The notes: generated by a model not told the origin, from the sequence alone. A stretch of DNA of 64,000 nt from Rhodosalinus sp041365695 (GCF_041365695.1 NZ_JBGFSJ010000002.1:124001-188000); one strand, 5' to 3'; counted from the stretch's first letter, positions 24,013-33,764 are shown. Numbers and translations: made by a program.

Positions 24013-27000
24013 GCGTGATCGACGCCGCCTTCGCCCGCACGCGGGTCGTCGTCATGACGCTCGTGTTCCTGCTGGCTTTCGGAACGGTCGCCTATGTCCA
24101 GATCCCCAAGGAAAGCGCGCCGGAGGTGCCGATCCCGGTGGTCTACGTCGTCACCACGCTCGAGGGGATCGCGCCGCAGGATTCCGAACGCCTGCTCGTC
24201 CGCCCGCTCGAGACGGAACTCGCCTCCATCGACGGGGTGAAGGAGATGCAGGCCAGCGCGGGCGAGGGCTATGCCTCGGTCACGCTGGAGTTCGACCCGG
24301 GCTTCGACAGCGGCGAGGCGCTCGACGAGGTCCGCGAGGCGGTGGACCGCGCCAAGGCCGACCTGCCCTCCGACGCCACGGAGCCCTCGGTCAACGAGGT
24401 CAACACGGCGCTCTTCCCGATCCTGACGGTGATCCTCTCGGGGCCGGTTCCCGAACGTACCCTCAACGAGCTGGCGGAGCGCCTGCAGGACCGCATCGAG
24501 GCACTGCCGGGCGTGCTCGAGGTGGATGTGGGCGGCGCGCGCGACGAGCTTCTCGAGGTCGAGATCGACCCGACCGTCTTCGAGACCTACAACATTTCCT
24601 TCGACGAGCTCATCGGCCAGATCCAGCGCAACAACCGCCTGGTCGCCGCGGGCGCGATCGAGACCGGGGCGGGGCGTATCGTGCTCAAGGTGCCGGGCCT
24701 CGTGGAGAACGTCCAGGACGTGATGGACCTGCCCGTGAAGGTGCGCGGCGACACCGTCGTGACCTTCGCCGACGTGGCCACGATCCGGCGCAGCTTCGAG
24801 GATCCGACGAGCTTCGCGCGGATCGACGGGCAGCCGGCCCTCGCGCTCGAGGTGAAGAAGCGCGTGGGCGCCAACATCATCGAGACGGTGGAGGACGTGA
24901 AGACCGCCGTGGCGGAGGCACGCGCGGGTTGGCCCGACTCGCTGCGCGTGGATTACCGGCAGGACCAGTCCGAGCAGGTGCGCGAGGTGCTGGGCGACCT
25001 GCAGGCCAACGTCATCACGGCCGTGATCCTTGTCATGGTGGTGGTGGTGTGGGCGCTGGGGCTGCGGTCGGCGCTTCTGGTGGGGCTGGCGATACCGGGC
25101 GCGTTCCTCACCGGCGTCGGCGTGCTCTGGGCGATGGGCTACACGATGAACATCGTGGTCCTGTTCTCGCTGATCCTCGTCGTGGGGATGCTGGTGGACG
25201 GCGCCATCGTGACCACCGAACTCGCGGACCGGAAGCTTCAGGAAGGGCTTGCCCCGCCCGAGGCCTACGCCTTCGCCGCCAAGCGCATGGCCTGGCCCGT
25301 GATCGCCTCGGCGATCACCACGCTCAGCGTGTTCTTCCCGCTCCTGTTCTGGACGGGCACGGTGGGCGAATTCATGAAATACCTGCCGATCACCGTGATC
25401 CTGACGCTCACGGCATCGCTCGCGATGGCGCTGATCTTCATCCCGGTCCTCGGCGGGCTGATCGGGCGGGTGCAGCCGCAGACCGCCTCCGAGAAGGCCG
25501 CGCTGGAGGCGGCCGAACGCGGCGACCCGCGCCGCGCGGGCGGCTGGACGGGGCGCTATGCCCGCTTCGTGGAGCGGGCGGTGCTGCGGCCGGGCACGAC
25601 GCTGGGCTTCGCGCTCGCGGTGCTGCTGGGCGCCTTCGCGCTCTATGGCGAGTTCGGACGGGGCATCAGCTTCTTTCCCTCGCCCGAGCCGGATTTCATG
25701 CAGGTCACCGTGCGCGCCCGCGACAATTTCTCGATCCACGAGCAGGATGCGCTGGTGCGCGAAGCGGAGCGGCGGCTCGTGTCCCGCGACGAGATCGCCT
25801 CGGTCTATGCCCGTACCGGCGGCGGGCAGCGCGACGACGAGGAGGTGATCGGCACGATTCAGCTCGAGCTTGCCGAGTGGGACACCCGCCGCCCCGCGGC
25901 GGAGATCGGCACCGACATCCGCGCCGAGATGGCCGAGATCCCCGGCATCGCCGTGCAGGTCCAGACGCAGGAGCAGGGCCCGAGCCAGGGCAAGCCGGTG
26001 CAGCTGGAGCTGCGCGTGGCCGATCCCGAGACGCAGGCGCGGGCCGTCGAGACGGTGCTGGCCGAGATGGCGCGGATCGGCGGCTTCACCGACATCTCCG
26101 ACTCACGACCGCTGCCGGGTGTCGAATGGGCGCTGCGCGTGGACCGCAGCGAGGCCGCGCGTTTCGGCGCGGACGTGACGCTGCTCGGACAGGCCGTGCA
26201 GCTTCTGACGCGCGGCATCACCGTGGCCTACTACCGCCCCGACTACGCCGACGGATCGGTGGACATCCGCGTGCGGTTTCCCGCCTCGGCCCGCAGCCTA
26301 GAGGAGTTGCGCGGCCTGCGCGTGCCGACCTCGTCCGGGCTCGTGCCCATCGGCAATTTCGTGAGTTTCGATCCGGTCCCGCGCACGGGCACGATCAAGC
26401 GCGTGGACCGAAACCGCGTCGTCACCGTCGAGGCGGACGTGGCGCCGGGACTACTGGTCAACGACCAGATCACCGCGCTGCGCTCGGCGCTTGAGGGCGC
26501 GGATCTGCCGCCCTCGGTCACCTGGTCCTTCGGCGGCGAGGCCGAGGAGCAGCAGGACGCCATGCAATTCCTCAGCATCGCCTTCGCGGTCGCCATCGCG
26601 CTGATGTTCACGGTGCTGGTGACGCAGTTCAACAGCTTCTACCAGGCCTTCGTGGTGATGTCGGCGATCGTCTTCTCGGTGGCCGGTGTGCTTCTGGGGC
26701 TCGTCGTCACCGGACGGCCCTTCGGCGTGGTGATGGGCGGCATCGGGGTCATCGCGCTGGCCGGCATCGTCGTGAACAACAACATCGTCCTCATCGACAC
26801 CTACAACGACCTGAAACGGGCGGGGCAGAGCCCGCTCGAGGCGGCGCTGCGCGCGGGCGCGCAACGTCTCCGCCCCGTCGTGCTGACCTCGGTGACCACC
26901 GCGCTCGGCCTGATGCCGATGGTGATCGGGCTCAAGATCGATTTCTTCGGCCGCGAGATCGTCTACGGCGCGCCCTCCACCCAGTGGTGGACGGAGCTGA

Positions 27001-27131
27001 GCGCGGCGGTGGCGGGGGGCCTGACGGTGGCGACGGTGCTGACGCTGGTGCTGACGCCGGCCATGCTGATCCTCGGCGAGCCGCGCGAGAAGCGGGCGGT
27101 GGCCGCGGCCGGCGCCCCGTCGCCCGCGTGA
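24009..27131 (+). CDS. RND family efflux pump, inner-membrane permease
   Basis: 1040 aa with the usual two repeats of large periplasmic loops between TM1-2 and TM7-8 (SVIDAAFARTRVVVMTLVF at the start). TM4 holds GMLVDGAIVTTELADRK: the second aspartate of the AcrB proton-relay pair (VDDA) is glycine, as can occur in metal-type RND pumps. The C-terminal GVIALAGIVVNNNIVLIDTYN is conserved. It probably exports small hydrophobic compounds or metals by proton antiport; the substrate cannot be read from sequence. Cotranscribed with the adaptor. Confidence 0.93.
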   Translation: MSVIDAAFARTRVVVMTLVFLLAFGTVAYVQIPKESAPEVPIPVVYVVTTLEGIAPQDSERLLVRPLETELASIDGVKEMQASAGEGYASVTLEFDPGFDSGEALDEVREAVDRAKADLPSDATEPSVNEVNTALFPILTVILSGPVPERTLNELAERLQDRIEALPGVLEVDVGGARDELLEVEIDPTVFETYNISFDELIGQIQRNNRLVAAGAIETGAGRIVLKVPGLVENVQDVMDLPVKVRGDTVVTFADVATIRRSFEDPTSFARIDGQPALALEVKKRVGANIIETVEDVKTAVAEARAGWPDSLRVDYRQDQSEQVREVLGDLQANVITAVILVMVVVVWALGLRSALLVGLAIPGAFLTGVGVLWAMGYTMNIVVLFSLILVVGMLVDGAIVTTELADRKLQEGLAPPEAYAFAAKRMAWPVIASAITTLSVFFPLLFWTGTVGEFMKYLPITVILTLTASLAMALIFIPVLGGLIGRVQPQTASEKAALEAAERGDPRRAGGWTGRYARFVERAVLRPGTTLGFALAVLLGAFALYGEFGRGISFFPSPEPDFMQVTVRARDNFSIHEQDALVREAERRLVSRDEIASVYARTGGGQRDDEEVIGTIQLELAEWDTRRPAAEIGTDIRAEMAEIPGIAVQVQTQEQGPSQGKPVQLELRVADPETQARAVETVLAEMARIGGFTDISDSRPLPGVEWALRVDRSEAARFGADVTLLGQAVQLLTRGITVAYYRPDYADGSVDIRVRFPASARSLEELRGLRVPTSSGLVPIGNFVSFDPVPRTGTIKRVDRNRVVTVEADVAPGLLVNDQITALRSALEGADLPPSVTWSFGGEAEEQQDAMQFLSIAFAVAIALMFTVLVTQFNSFYQAFVVMSAIVFSVAGVLLGLVVTGRPFGVVMGGIGVIALAGIVVNNNIVLIDTYNDLKRAGQSPLEAALRAGAQRLRPVVLTSVTTALGLMPMVIGLKIDFFGREIVYGAPSTQWWTELSAAVAGGLTVATVLTLVLTPAMLILGEPREKRAVAAAGAPSPA

Positions 27132-27429
27132 ACCGGCGCCGCGCAAGACGCGGGCCGCCCCGGCGGGCCATTCCCTGATTGCACCGCGCGCGGGCGCCGC
27201 GACGGTCATCCTCCAGATCGCAGGGACGTGCGGCGCACCGCCCTTTATTGCGGTAGGCGATCCCTTGCCCCCCAACTTCTTGGGGTGTTCACGAAAATAT
27301 CGCTTTACAGCCCATCATGCACGCAGCACCATATTTGGTGAGGTAAGCGGCCATGAACCGCTTTTCCTTGAGCAGGCACCAAGCGCTTGGGGCGGGCTTG
27401 CCCCGGCGCACAGGCAGAGAGGTGGCCCC
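27132..27429. other. 298-base intergenic region upstream of ybjN-like gene
   Basis: No gene supported. A perfect small hairpin CCCCAA-CTTC-TTGGGG lies at 27270-27285, followed by an AT-rich patch (27292-27306) that may contain the promoter of the downstream gene. An AAGCGCTT palindrome lies at 27380-27387. Confidence 0.5.
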
Positions 27430-27930
27430 ATGTCCGTGTCCGAGCAGTTCCTGGAAGAAGACATTCACCCCATCGACATCGTCGAGCACCTGGCCGAGCA
27501 CCACGACTGGGATTTCGACCGCATCGCGGAAGACCAGATCGCCATGGCGGTCGAGGGGCAGTGGCGCACCTACTCCATCACGCTGGCCTGGTCGGCCTAT
27601 GACGAGACGCTGCGGATGATCTGCACCTTCGAGATGGAGCCCCCTGCGGAGCGCCTGCCGGCGCTTCACGAGACGCTCAACCTCGTCAACGATCGCTGCT
27701 GGGCCGGGGCCTTCACATGGTGGCAGGCGCAGAAGCTCATGGTCTACCGCTACGGCCTCGTTCTCGCCGGCGAGCAGGTGGCGAGCCCCGAGCAGATCGA
27801 CACCATGATCACCGCCGCGGTACTGTCGGCCGAGCGCTACTACCCGGCCTTCCAGCTCGTGCTTTGGGGTGACAAGACCCCGCCGCAGGCGCTGCAGGTC
27901 GCGATTGCCGAGGCCTACGGCCGGGCGTAA
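27430..27930 (+). CDS. YbjN domain-containing protein
   Basis: 166 aa soluble acidic protein. The start is the ATG followed by SVSEQFLEEDIHPIDIVEHL, with a GAGAGGTGG ribosome-site region upstream. The YbjN fold is recognised from WSAYDETLRMICTFEMEPPAERLPALHETLNLVNDRCWAGAFTWW and the C-terminal ERYYPAFQLVLWG, which resembles type III secretion chaperones. YbjN proteins affect stress and motility phenotypes in enterobacteria, but the molecular role is unclear. It lies 36 bases before proC and may be cotranscribed with it. Confidence 0.87.
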   Translation: MSVSEQFLEEDIHPIDIVEHLAEHHDWDFDRIAEDQIAMAVEGQWRTYSITLAWSAYDETLRMICTFEMEPPAERLPALHETLNLVNDRCWAGAFTWWQAQKLMVYRYGLVLAGEQVASPEQIDTMITAAVLSAERYYPAFQLVLWGDKTPPQALQVAIAEAYGRA

Positions 27931-27966
27931 AACCGGGGCCTGGCGGCAAGAACTGGCGGAGGGCCG

Positions 27967-28782
27967 ATGGACTTCGACGACATCGCGCGGCGCGGCCTCG
28001 TCCTTCTGGGCTGCGGCAAGATGGGGTCCGCGATGCTCGCGGGGTGGCTGTCCCGCGGGCTGCCGCCGGAGGCGGTCTGGGTCACGGACCCGAACCCGTC
28101 CAACTGGCTGACGCGGCAGGGCGTGCACCTGAACGAGATGCCGGCGGCGCCGCCCGCGGTTGCCCTCGTGGCCGTGAAACCCCAGATGATGCGCGAAGCG
28201 CTGCCCGTGCTCGAGGGCTACGCGGGGGGCGAAACGCTTTTCGTGTCGGTCGCGGCCGGCACGCCGATCCGTTTCTTCGAGGATGCGCTCGGCCCGGGAA
28301 CGCCGGTCGTGCGCGCCATGCCGAACACGCCCGCGGCCGTGGGCCGGGGCGTCACCGCCATCGTCGGCAATGCCGTGGCGGGCCGGGCGGCGCTCGACCG
28401 GGCGGAGGTGCTTCTCTCGGCGGTGGGCAAGGTCGTCCGGCTGGACAGCGAAGACCAGATGGACGCGGTGACCGCCGTCTCCGGGTCGGGTCCCGCCTAT
28501 GTCTTCCACATGATCGAGGCGCTCGCCGCCGCGGGGGAGGCCGAGGGCCTGCCGCCCGCGCTCGCGATGGAGCTTGCCAAGGGCACGGTCGCCGGGGCTG
28601 GCGCGCTCGCCGAGGCTGCCGAGGAGGCGCCGGACCAGCTGCGCCGCAACGTCACGAGCCCGGGCGGCACGACCGAGGCGGGGCTTTCGGTCCTGATGGA
28701 CGAGGCGGCGGGCCTGCGTCCGCTCTTGCGCCGCAGCGTTTCGGCGGCGGCGCGCCGCTCGCGGGAACTGCGCGATGGCTGA
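27967..28782 (+). CDS. proC: Pyrroline-5-carboxylate reductase
   Basis: 271 aa. The Rossmann nucleotide site is LVLLGCGKMGSAMLAGW (residues 11-27). The conserved VRAMPNTPAAVGRGVTAI and the C-terminal signature MDAVTAVSGSGPAYVFHMIEAL and SPGGTTEAGLSVL are present. It catalyses the last step of proline synthesis, NAD(P)H-dependent reduction of pyrroline-5-carboxylate. The end overlaps the next gene by 8 bases. Confidence 0.95.
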   Translation: MDFDDIARRGLVLLGCGKMGSAMLAGWLSRGLPPEAVWVTDPNPSNWLTRQGVHLNEMPAAPPAVALVAVKPQMMREALPVLEGYAGGETLFVSVAAGTPIRFFEDALGPGTPVVRAMPNTPAAVGRGVTAIVGNAVAGRAALDRAEVLLSAVGKVVRLDSEDQMDAVTAVSGSGPAYVFHMIEALAAAGEAEGLPPALAMELAKGTVAGAGALAEAAEEAPDQLRRNVTSPGGTTEAGLSVLMDEAAGLRPLLRRSVSAAARRSRELRDG

Positions 28783-29113
28783 GATCGGCATGGACGACTT
28801 CCTTGCCGTCGATATCCGCGTGGGCACCGTGACCCGCGCGGCCCCCTTCCCCGAAGCGCGGAAGCCGGCCGTGAAGCTCTGGATCGATTTCGGGCCGGAG
28901 ATCGGGGAACGGAAAAGCTCGGCGCAGATCACGGTGCATTACGATCCCGATACCCTGCCCGGGCGGCAGGTCGCGGCCGTGGTGAATTTCCCGCCGCGGC
29001 AGATCGGCCGGTTCCTCTCGGAGGTGCTGGTGCTGGGTTTCGCGGACGCCGATGGCGCCATCGTCCTCGTCTCGCCGGATCGGCCGGTTCCCAACGGAGA
29101 GCGCCTGCAATGA
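28775..29113 (+). CDS. CsaA-like tRNA-binding domain protein
   Basis: 112 aa, a single OB-fold tRNA-binding domain: FLAVDIRVGTVTRAAPFPEARKPA, KSSAQITVHYDPDTLPGRQVAAVVNFPPRQIG and EVLVLGFADADGAIVLVSPDRPVPNGERL. The layout matches CsaA, a dimeric protein linked with protein export in Bacillus and possibly with tRNA binding. Overlaps proC at the front and the next gene by ATGA, so it is in an operon. Confidence 0.9.
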   Translation: MAEIGMDDFLAVDIRVGTVTRAAPFPEARKPAVKLWIDFGPEIGERKSSAQITVHYDPDTLPGRQVAAVVNFPPRQIGRFLSEVLVLGFADADGAIVLVSPDRPVPNGERLQ

Positions 29114-30063
29114 CCCGCATCCTGATCACCCGCCCGCTTCCAGACCGCGTGATCGAGGCCGCGACCGACCGCTTCGAGGTGGAGGTGCGCCGGAACACGG
29201 CGCCCATGAGCGTGGCCGAGATGCGGTCGTCCCTGGTGCTATACGACGGTGTGCTGCCCACGCTCGGCGACCGGTATTCCGAAGAGGTCTTCGCAGAGTT
29301 CACGCAACCGCGCTGCCGGATCCTCGCCAATTTCGGAGTGGGCTACAACCACATCGACGTCGAGGCGGCCCGGGCGCGCGGCCTTGCCGTGACCAATACG
29401 CCCGGCGCGGTCACGGATGCCACCGCCGACATCGGCATGATGCTGATCCTGATGAGTTGTCGCCGCGCGTCCGAAGGCGAGCGGATGGTGCGTGCGGGCA
29501 TGTGGGAGGGCTGGCATCCGACGCAGATGCTGGGCCTCCACGTCACCGGCAAACGCGCGGGCATCGTCGGCATGGGCCGGATCGGGCAGGCGATCGCGCG
29601 GCGTTGCCATCATGGCTTCGGGATGGAGGTCGCCTATTTCAACCGCTCCGCGCGGGACCTCGACTTCCCGGCGCGCCGCTGCGACACGCTCACGACGCTG
29701 GCGGAAACGGTCGATGTTCTGGTCGTCGCGCTGCCGGGCGGGGCAGAGACCCGCCACATGATCGGCGCCGAGGTGTTCGCGGCGATGCCGCGCCATGCGC
29801 ATTTCGTCAACATCGCGCGGGGCGACATCGTGGACGAGGACGCGTTGATCGCGGCGCTCAAGGCGGGCGAGATCGCCGGCGCCGGGCTCGACGTCTACGA
29901 ACGCGAGCCCAAGGTGCCCGCGGCGCTCAACGCGCTGGAGAACGTCACGCTGCTGCCGCATCTCGGCACGGCCGCCCTCGAGGTTCGGGAATCGATGGGG
30001 CTGATGGCGGTGGACAACCTTGTCGCGTTCTTCGACGGGCGGGACGTGCCCAACCCCGTTTAG
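29110..30063 (+). CDS. D-isomer 2-hydroxyacid dehydrogenase (glyoxylate/hydroxypyruvate reductase-like)
   Basis: 317 aa. The Rossmann motif is GIVGMGRIGQAIARRC. Catalytic Arg lies after VVALPGGAETRHMIGAEVFAAM (in NIARGDIVDEDALI), with Glu in DVYEREPKVP and His in LLPHLGTAALEVRESM. Members reduce glyoxylate or hydroxypyruvate with NAD(P)H or oxidise D-glycerate. The D-glycerate activity would link with glucosylglycerate turnover elsewhere in the window, but this is inference. It ends the ybjN-proC-csaA unit and is followed by two palindromes. Confidence 0.88.
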   Translation: MTRILITRPLPDRVIEAATDRFEVEVRRNTAPMSVAEMRSSLVLYDGVLPTLGDRYSEEVFAEFTQPRCRILANFGVGYNHIDVEAARARGLAVTNTPGAVTDATADIGMMLILMSCRRASEGERMVRAGMWEGWHPTQMLGLHVTGKRAGIVGMGRIGQAIARRCHHGFGMEVAYFNRSARDLDFPARRCDTLTTLAETVDVLVVALPGGAETRHMIGAEVFAAMPRHAHFVNIARGDIVDEDALIAALKAGEIAGAGLDVYEREPKVPAALNALENVTLLPHLGTAALEVRESMGLMAVDNLVAFFDGRDVPNPV

Positions 30064-30067
30064 CAAG

Positions 30068-30085
30068 AAGGTTCGATCGAACCTT
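30068..30085. repeat. Perfect 18-base palindrome with TTCGATCGAA core
   Basis: AAGGTTCGATCGAACCTT reads identically on both strands. It lies 5 bases after the dehydrogenase stop, in the gap between convergent genes, and shares the TTCGATCGAA core with the larger palindrome 32 bases further on. Confidence 0.8.
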
Positions 30086-30116
30086 CGCGGCGGGTCTCTC
30101 GGGCTTGTGCACGGCG

Positions 30117-30140
30117 AAAGGTTTTCGATCGAAAACCTTT
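30117..30140. terminator. Perfect 24-base palindrome, probable bidirectional terminator
   Basis: The arms AAAGGTTTTCGA and TCGAAAACCTTT meet with no spacer; the flanks GGCGA and TTCGCC extend the pairing with a small bulge. Runs of A and T within the arms would serve as T-tracts for either strand. It lies 8 bases beyond the end of the convergent small membrane protein gene. Termination is inferred. Confidence 0.5.
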
Positions 30141-30147
30141 CTTCGCC

Positions 30148-30402
30148 CTAGACCTCCGGCGCGTCGCGCGGTGGCAGCGGGCCGTAATCTCCGGGCTCGG
30201 CGTCGGGCTTCCAGTCCGGGTCGCGGCGCTTGATCCTGCGGGAGATCAGGTAGGCCGTGGGCCACGCCAGCGCGAAGCCGATCGCGGCCGCGATGCCGAT
30301 CGCGAGCCAGTTGTAGTAGCCCAGACTCAGCACCGCGATCACGAGGCTGCCGGCGGCGACGGGGCCGCTTGCGAGGGTGAGAAAGATGCTCAGGCGGTCC
30401 AA
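30148..30402 (-). CDS. Small hypothetical membrane protein, 84 aa
   Basis: A TTG start is chosen because AAAGGAGG sits 5 bases before it and no ATG or GTG fits. Two membrane helices are visible (IFLTLASGPVAAGSLVIAVLSLGYYNW and WLAIGIAAAIGFALAWPTAYLI), followed by a basic and proline-rich tail (RRIKRRDPDWKPDAEPGDYGPLPP). Family not recognised, though such short two-helix proteins with a KRRDPDW-like tail are common in Rhodobacteraceae. It follows tdk on the same strand after 41 bases. Confidence 0.75.
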   Translation of the reverse strand: MDRLSIFLTLASGPVAAGSLVIAVLSLGYYNWLAIGIAAAIGFALAWPTAYLISRRIKRRDPDWKPDAEPGDYGPLPPRDAPEV

Positions 30403-30443
30403 TTGGGCCTCCTTTCGCTCGTGTGGATTTCCCGGCGCGGGGA

Positions 30444-31031
30444 TCAGAGACGGCGGTCGCCCATCTCTTCCCGCCAATGGCGCCTGCACAACGAGACGTA
30501 GGTCTCGTTGCCGCCGATGCAAACCTGTGCGCCCTCGGTCAGCGCCGCCCCATCCGCGCCCCGGCGCACGACCATGGTGGCCTTTCGCCCGCAATGGCAG
30601 ATCGTGCGCACCTCCCGCATCTCGTCGGCCAGCGCCAGAAGCGCCGCGGAGCCCGGGAAAAGCTCGCCCCGGAAATCGACGCGCAGCCCGTAGCACATCA
30701 CCGGCAGGTCGAGGTCGTCCACCACGCGCGCGAGTTGCCAAACCTGGTCCGGCTCCAGGAACTGGGCCTCGTCCACGAAGACGCAGGCGAGCGGGCCCGC
30801 GGTGCGCCGTGCCGCAATCTTCGCCTCGAGGTCCTCGCCCGGCGCGTAGGTATCGGCCTCGGATCCGATGCCGATGCGCGAGCCGATGCGTCGCCGGCCC
30901 GCGCGCGTGTCGAGGGCCGCTGTCAGAAGATAGGTGTCCATGCCCCGTTCGCGGTAGTTGTGCGACGCCTGCAAGAGCAGCGTCGACTTGCCGGCGTTCA
31001 TGGTCGAGTAATGGAAATGGAGCTTCGCCAT
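30444..31031 (-). CDS. tdk: Thymidine kinase (type II)
   Basis: 195 aa from MAKLHFHYS; a longer upstream frame lacks a ribosome site. P-loop STMNAGKSTLL (9-19), the Walker B-like FVDEAQFL, a lasso region (CYGLRVDFRGELFPGS) and zinc-site cysteines (ICHCGRKA, QVCIGG) mark the TK1-like family. It phosphorylates thymidine and deoxyuridine for nucleotide salvage, complementing the cdd-deo-add-upp genes 8 kb away. Confidence 0.94.
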   Translation of the reverse strand: MAKLHFHYSTMNAGKSTLLLQASHNYRERGMDTYLLTAALDTRAGRRRIGSRIGIGSEADTYAPGEDLEAKIAARRTAGPLACVFVDEAQFLEPDQVWQLARVVDDLDLPVMCYGLRVDFRGELFPGSAALLALADEMREVRTICHCGRKATMVVRRGADGAALTEGAQVCIGGNETYVSLCRRHWREEMGDRRL

Positions 31032-31073
31032 GCCCGCGTTCTTCGGCGAGGCGCGGCGGCGATGCAAGCCGCC

Positions 31074-31454
31074 TCAGGCGCGGGCGCGCGCCTTTCGGCG
31101 CAGATGCCACCGGTAGATGAGCGGGGCGAGCACGTAGTCGTAAAGTGCGGAGGCCGCGTGGCGCACGCCCGGCAGCGCCACCGCCCGTGCGAGCCAGCGG
31201 TAACGGGGCATCTGCCGCCAGAGCACGAGGAACGCGTCGAGTCCGCCGTGCAGCGTGCCGTCCTTCAGGACGTAGAGCCGCCGCGCCGCGGCGTCCTCCG
31301 ACAGCCCCCATTGGGCGCGCTCCGGGCCGTTCAGGTCGTCGAACCGGATCGGCAGGTCGCGCGCCTCGGCGTAGTCGCGGTAATGGCCGATCTCGAAGGA
31401 GCAGACCGGGCACTCGGCGTTGTAGAGCACGCGGGTATCGGTGTCGCTGGTCAT
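31074..31454 (-). CDS. DCC family thiol-disulfide oxidoreductase-like protein (DUF393)
   Basis: 126 aa. The DCC start is clear: VLYNAECPVCSFEIGHYRDYA with the CPVC redox pair (Cys15, Cys18), then LYVLKDGTLHGGLDAFLVLWRQMPRYRWLARAVALPGV. The family's substrate is unknown. It lies 42 bases upstream of tdk on the same strand with no evident functional tie. Confidence 0.88.
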   Translation of the reverse strand: MTSDTDTRVLYNAECPVCSFEIGHYRDYAEARDLPIRFDDLNGPERAQWGLSEDAAARRLYVLKDGTLHGGLDAFLVLWRQMPRYRWLARAVALPGVRHAASALYDYVLAPLIYRWHLRRKARARA

Positions 31455-31512
31455 ACGTCAAATATGTCGCGCGATCCGGCCGCGGCAAGGGCACGCGTCG
31501 GTGCGTCGCGGC

Positions 31513-32871
31513 TCATGCGATCCTGCCCCAAAGATCGTACTCGCCCGCCTCGTCCACCTCGACGGTGACGATGTCGCCGGGCGAAAGCCGCTCGTGCCCC
31601 TCGTCGATGAAGAGGCATCCGTCGATCTCGGGCGCGTCGGCCTTCGTGCGGCAGGTTGCGGCGTCGTCCTCGACGAGGTCCACGATCACCTCCATGCGCT
31701 GCCCGACCCGCGCCGCGAGCTTCGCCTCGGAGATCGCCTGCGCCTTTTCCATGAAGCGGTTCCAGCGGTCGGCCTTGACCTCGTCGGGAACGTGGTCGGG
31801 CAGGGCGTTCGATCGGGCGCCGGCGACGTTCTCGTACTTGAAGCACCCCACGCGGTCGAGCCGCGCCTCCTCCAGCCAGTCGAGCAGGGTCTGGAATTCT
31901 TCCTCGGTCTCGCCCGGATAGCCCACGATGAAGGTGGAGCGGAGCGCCAGATCCGGGCAGACCTCCCGCCAGGCGGCGATCTCGTCGAGCGTCCTTGCGG
32001 CGGCCGCGGGGCGCGCCATGCGCCTGAGCGTCTCGGGATGGGCGTGCTGGAACGGGATGTCGAGATAGGGAAGCACGAGCCCCTCCGCCATCAGCGGGAT
32101 CAGCTGGCGGACATGCGGGTAGGGATAGACGTAATGCAGCCGCACCCAGGCGCCGAGAGATCCCAGATCGCGGGCAAGACGCGTGATCGGGGCCTCCTCG
32201 CCCAGTCGCTCCGCGTCCGTCAGGTAGGCGGAGGTGTCCTGGCTGATGACGAGAAGCTCCTTCACCCCCGCCTCGACCAGCTTCTCGGCCTCGCGCATCA
32301 CGGCGCGGTGCGGGCGCGAGGCGAGCTTTCCGCGCATTTCGGGGATGATGCAGAAGCGGCACTTGTGGTTACAGCCCTCGGAGATCTTGAGATAGCTGTA
32401 ATGCCGGGGCGTGAGCGTCACGCCCGAAGCCGGCAGCAGGTCGACGAACGGGTCCGGCGCGGGCGGCACGGCGGCATGCACGGCGTCCAGCACCTGTTCG
32501 TACTGGTGCGGCCCGGTGACGGCGAGGACCTTGGGATGCGTGCCTGTGATGTAATCGGGCTCGGCGCCGAGACAGCCGGTGACGATCACCCGGCCGTTTT
32601 CCTTCAGCGCCTCGCCGATCGCGTCGAGGCTCTCCGCCTTGGCGCTATCCAGAAAACCGCAGGTGTTCACGATGACCGCGTCCGCCCCGGCATACTCCGG
32701 CGAGATGCCATAGCCCTCGGCCCTGAGCCGCGTGAGGATGCGCTCGCTGTCCACCAGCGCCTTGGGACAGCCGAGCGAGACCATGCCGATGGTCGGCTGG
32801 TCGGCGCGCCGCGTCTCGGTCAGGCGGGCGCGGGCGAGGTCGGGGCGCAGATCGGGCGGGTTTGCGGTCAT
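31513..32871 (-). CDS. rimO: Ribosomal protein S12 methylthiotransferase RimO
   Basis: 452 aa from MTANPPDLRPDL. The N-terminal MTTase domain holds MVSLGCPKALVDSE and IVNTCGFLDSAKAES. The radical-SAM cluster is CNHKCRFC (in KISEGCNHKCRFCIIPEMRG). A C-terminal TRAM domain follows (KLAARVGQRMEVIVDLVEDD). It adds a methylthio group to Asp of ribosomal protein S12, using two 4Fe-4S clusters. Upstream ATG extension is possible but the region 32872-32967 contains a hairpin and no ribosome site. Confidence 0.94.
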   Translation of the reverse strand: MTANPPDLRPDLARARLTETRRADQPTIGMVSLGCPKALVDSERILTRLRAEGYGISPEYAGADAVIVNTCGFLDSAKAESLDAIGEALKENGRVIVTGCLGAEPDYITGTHPKVLAVTGPHQYEQVLDAVHAAVPPAPDPFVDLLPASGVTLTPRHYSYLKISEGCNHKCRFCIIPEMRGKLASRPHRAVMREAEKLVEAGVKELLVISQDTSAYLTDAERLGEEAPITRLARDLGSLGAWVRLHYVYPYPHVRQLIPLMAEGLVLPYLDIPFQHAHPETLRRMARPAAAARTLDEIAAWREVCPDLALRSTFIVGYPGETEEEFQTLLDWLEEARLDRVGCFKYENVAGARSNALPDHVPDEVKADRWNRFMEKAQAISEAKLAARVGQRMEVIVDLVEDDAATCRTKADAPEIDGCLFIDEGHERLSPGDIVTVEVDEAGEYDLWGRIA

Positions 32872-32916
32872 GAGGGCGCATATAGGACGCCGCGCCCCGC
32901 CGGCACAAGGCGCCTC

Positions 32917-32940
32917 GCAAGGCGCTTCCAAGCGCCTTGC
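32917..32940 (-). terminator. Stem-loop after gcrA
   Basis: Perfect 11-base arms GCAAGGCGCTT (32917-32927) and AAGCGCCTTGC (32930-32940) with a 2-base turn, 43 bases downstream of the gcrA stop and 46 bases before rimO. No T-tract follows, so it may end transcription with Rho help or be a repeat. Confidence 0.45.
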
Positions 32941-32982
32941 CACGCGGCTTAGCGCCCTCGAGGCCATCTTCCGGCCCCGGTG

Positions 32983-33612
<630 letters not shown>

Positions 33613-33764
33613 GCGGTTTCCTCGGAGTAATGCAATGAAAGGGGCGGTCGCGTCGCCGCGCCGCCCGCCTCTTTCCGGTCGGTCCCCTATTCTAACCCTT
33701 CGCGAGCGGGTTACAAGGCCGCGACTCGCCCCTCGTGGGGCGGCAAAGCCAGAGGGAGATCGGC

